A stretch of DNA of 64,000 nt from Tenebrio molitor (lineage: Eukaryota > Arthropoda > Insecta > Coleoptera > Tenebrionidae): the NCBI RefSeq assembly GCF_963966145.1, contig NC_091048.1, positions 24,552,001-24,616,000 of the forward strand. Direction: 5' to 3'. Positions within the stretch are counted from its first letter, which is position 1, and each line of letters starts with the position of its first letter. Under the pieces are notes generated by a model. It had not been told where the DNA came from. It did no database searches and saw only the letters and a list, made by a program, of their open reading frames with translations. This document shows positions 58,201 through 61,200 of the stretch, one piece after another. The position numbers and the translations under genes were made by a program.

Positions 58201-61200
58201 CGGGCTCGTTGTCGGCTCAGACGTTGTTGTTGTCGGGCTTGTTGTTGTCGGTTTGGCCGTTGTTGTCGGGCTCGTTGTTGTCGGCTCGGCCGTTGTGGTC
58301 GGGCTCGTTGTTGGCTCAGACGTTGTTGTCGTCGGCTCGGCCGTTGTTGTCGGGCTCGTTGTTGTCGGCTTGGCCGTTGTGGTCGGGCTCGTTGTTGGCT
58401 CAGGCGTTGTTGTTGTCGGCTCGGCCGTTGTTGTCGGGCTCGTTGTTGTCGGCTTGGCCGTTGTGGTCGGGCTCGTTGTTGGCTCAGACGTTGTTGTCTT
58501 CGGCTCGGCCGTTGTTGTCGGGCTCGTTGTTGTCGGCTTGGCCGTTGTGGTCGGGCTCGTTGTTGGCTCAGGCGTTGTTGTTGTCGGCTCGGCCGTTGTT
58601 GTCGGGCTCGTTGTTGTCGGCTTGGCCGTTGTGGTCGGGCTTGTTGTTGGCTCAGGCGTTGTTGTTGTCGGCTCGGACGTTGTTGTCGGGCTCGTTGTTG
58701 TCGGCTTGGCCGTTGTGGTCGGGCTCGTTGTTGGCTCAGACGTTGTTGTCGGGCTCGTTGTTGTCGACTTGGCCGTTGTGGTCGGGCTCGTTGTTGGCTC
58801 AGGCGTTGTTGTTGTCGGCTCGGCCGTTGTTGTCGGGCTCGTTGTTGTCGGCTTGGGCGTTGTGGTCGGGCTTGTTGTTGGCTCAGGCGTTGTTGTTGTC
58901 GGTTCGGCTGTTGTGGTCGGGCTCGTTGTTGGCTCAGGCGTTGTTGTTGTCGGCTCGGCCGTTGTTGTCGGGCTCGTTGTTGTCGGCTCGGCCGTTGTGG
59001 TCGGGCTCGTTGTTGGCTCAGACGTTGTTGTCGTCGGCTCGGCCGTTGTTGTCGGGCTCTTTGTTGTCGGCTTGGTCGTTGTGGTCGGGCTCGTTGTTGG
59101 CTCAGGCGTTGTTGTTGTCGGCTCGGCCGTTGTTGTCGGGCTCGTTGTTGTCGGCTTGGCCGTTGTGGTCGGGCTCGTTGTTGGCTCAGGCGTTGTTGTT
59201 GTCGGCTCGGACGTTGTTGTCGGGCTCGTTGTTGTCGGCTTGGCCGTCGTTGTTGGTTTCGTTGTTGTCGGTTCGGCCGTTGTGGTCGGGCTCGTTGTTG
59301 GCTCAGGCGTTGTTGTTGTTGGCTCGGCCGTTGTGGTCGGGCTCTTTGTTGGCTCAGGCGTTGTTGTTGTCGGCTCGGCCGTTGTTGTCAGGCTCGTTGT
59401 TGTCGGCTTGGCCGTTGTGGTCGGGCTCGTTGTTGGCTCAGGCGTTGTTGTTGTCGGCTCGGACGTTGTTGTCGGGCTCGTTGTTGTCGGCTTGGCCGTC
59501 GTTGTTGGTTTCGTTGTTGTCGGTTCGGCCGTTGTGGTCGGGCTCGTTGTTGGCTCAGGCGTTGTTGTTGTCGGCTCGGCCGTTGTTGTCGGGCTCGTTG
59601 TTGTCGGCTTGGCCGTTGTGGTCGGGCTCGTTGTCGGCTCAGACGTTGTTGTTGTCGGGCTTGTTGTTGTCGGTTTGGCCGTCGTTGTTGGTCTCGTTGT
59701 TGTCGGCTCGGCCGTTGTGGTCGGGCTCATTGTTGGCTCAGGCGTTGTCGTTGTCGGCTTTGCCGTTGTTGTCGGGCTCGTTGTTGTCGGGTCCGCCGTT
59801 GTGGTCGGACTCGTTGTCGGCTTAGACGTTGTTGTTGTCGGCTCGGCCGTTGTTGTCGGCTTGGCCGTTGTGGTCGGGCTCGTTGTCGGCTGAGACGTTG
59901 TTGTTGTCGGCTCGGCCGTTGTTGTCGGTTTGGCCGTTGTTGTTGGTCTCGTTGTTGTCGGCTCGTCCGTTGTGGTCGGGCTTGTTGTTGGCTCAGGCGT
60001 TGTTGTTGTCGGTTTGGCCGTTGTGGTCGGGCTCGTTGCCGGCTCAGACGTTGTTGTTGTCGGCTCGGCCGTTGTTGTCGGGCTCGTTGTTGTCGGCTTG
60101 GCCGTTGTGGTCGGGCTCGTTTTTGTTGTCGGTTTGGCCGTTGTGGTCGGGCTCGTTGTCGGCTCAGACGTTGTTGTTGTCGGCTCGGCCGTTGTTGTCG
60201 GGTTCGTTGTTGTCGGCTTGGCCGTTGTGGTCGGGCTCGTTGTTGGCTCAGGCGTTGTTGTTGTCGGCTCGGACGTTGTTGTCGGGCTCGTTGTTGTCGG
60301 CTCGGCCGTTGTGGTCGGGCTCGTTGTCGGCTCAGACGTTGTTGTCGTCGGCTCGGTCGTTGTTGCTGGGCTCGTTGTTGTCGGCTCGGCCGTTGTGGTC
60401 GGGCTCGTTGTTGGCTCAGACGTTGTTGTCGTCGGCTCGGCCGTTGTTGTCGAGCTCGTTGTTGTCGGCTTGGTCGTTGTGGTCGGGCTCGTTGTTGGCT
60501 CAGGCGTTGTTGTTGTCGGCTCGGCCGTTGTGGTCGGGCTCGTTGTCGGCTGAGACGTTGTTGTTGTCGGCTCGGCCGTTGTTGTCGGGCTCGTTGTTGT
60601 CGATTTGGCCGTTGTTGTTGGTCTCGTTGTTGTCGGCTCGGCCGTTGTGGTCGGGCTCGTTGTGGGCTCAGACGTTGTTGTCGTCGGCTCGGTCGTTGTT
60701 GTTGGGCTCGTTGTTGTCGGCTTGGCCGTTGTGGTCGGGCTCGTTGTTGGCTCAGGCGTTGTTGTTGTCGGCTCGGCCGTTGTTGTCGGGCTCGTTGTTG
60801 TCGGGCTCGTTGTCGGCTCAGACGTTGTTGTTGTCGGGCTTGTTGTTGTCGGTTTGGCCGTCGTTGTTGGTCTCGTTGTTGTCGGCTCGGCCGTTGTGGT
60901 CGGGCTCGTTGTTGGCTCAGACGTTGTCGTTGTCGGCTTTGCCGTTGTTGTCGGGCTCGTTGTTGTCGGGTCCGCCGTTGTGGTCGGACTCGTTGTCGGC
61001 TTAGACGTTGTTGTTGTCGGCTCGGCCGTTGTTGTCGGGCTCGATGTTGTCGGCTCGGCCGTTGTTGTCGGGCTCGTTGTTGTCGGCTTGGGCGTTGTGG
61101 TCGGGCTTGTTGTTGGCTCAGGCGTTGTTGTTGTCGGTTCGGCTGTTGTGGTCGGGCTCGTTGTTGGCTCAGGCGTTGTTGTTGTCGGCTCGGCCGTTGT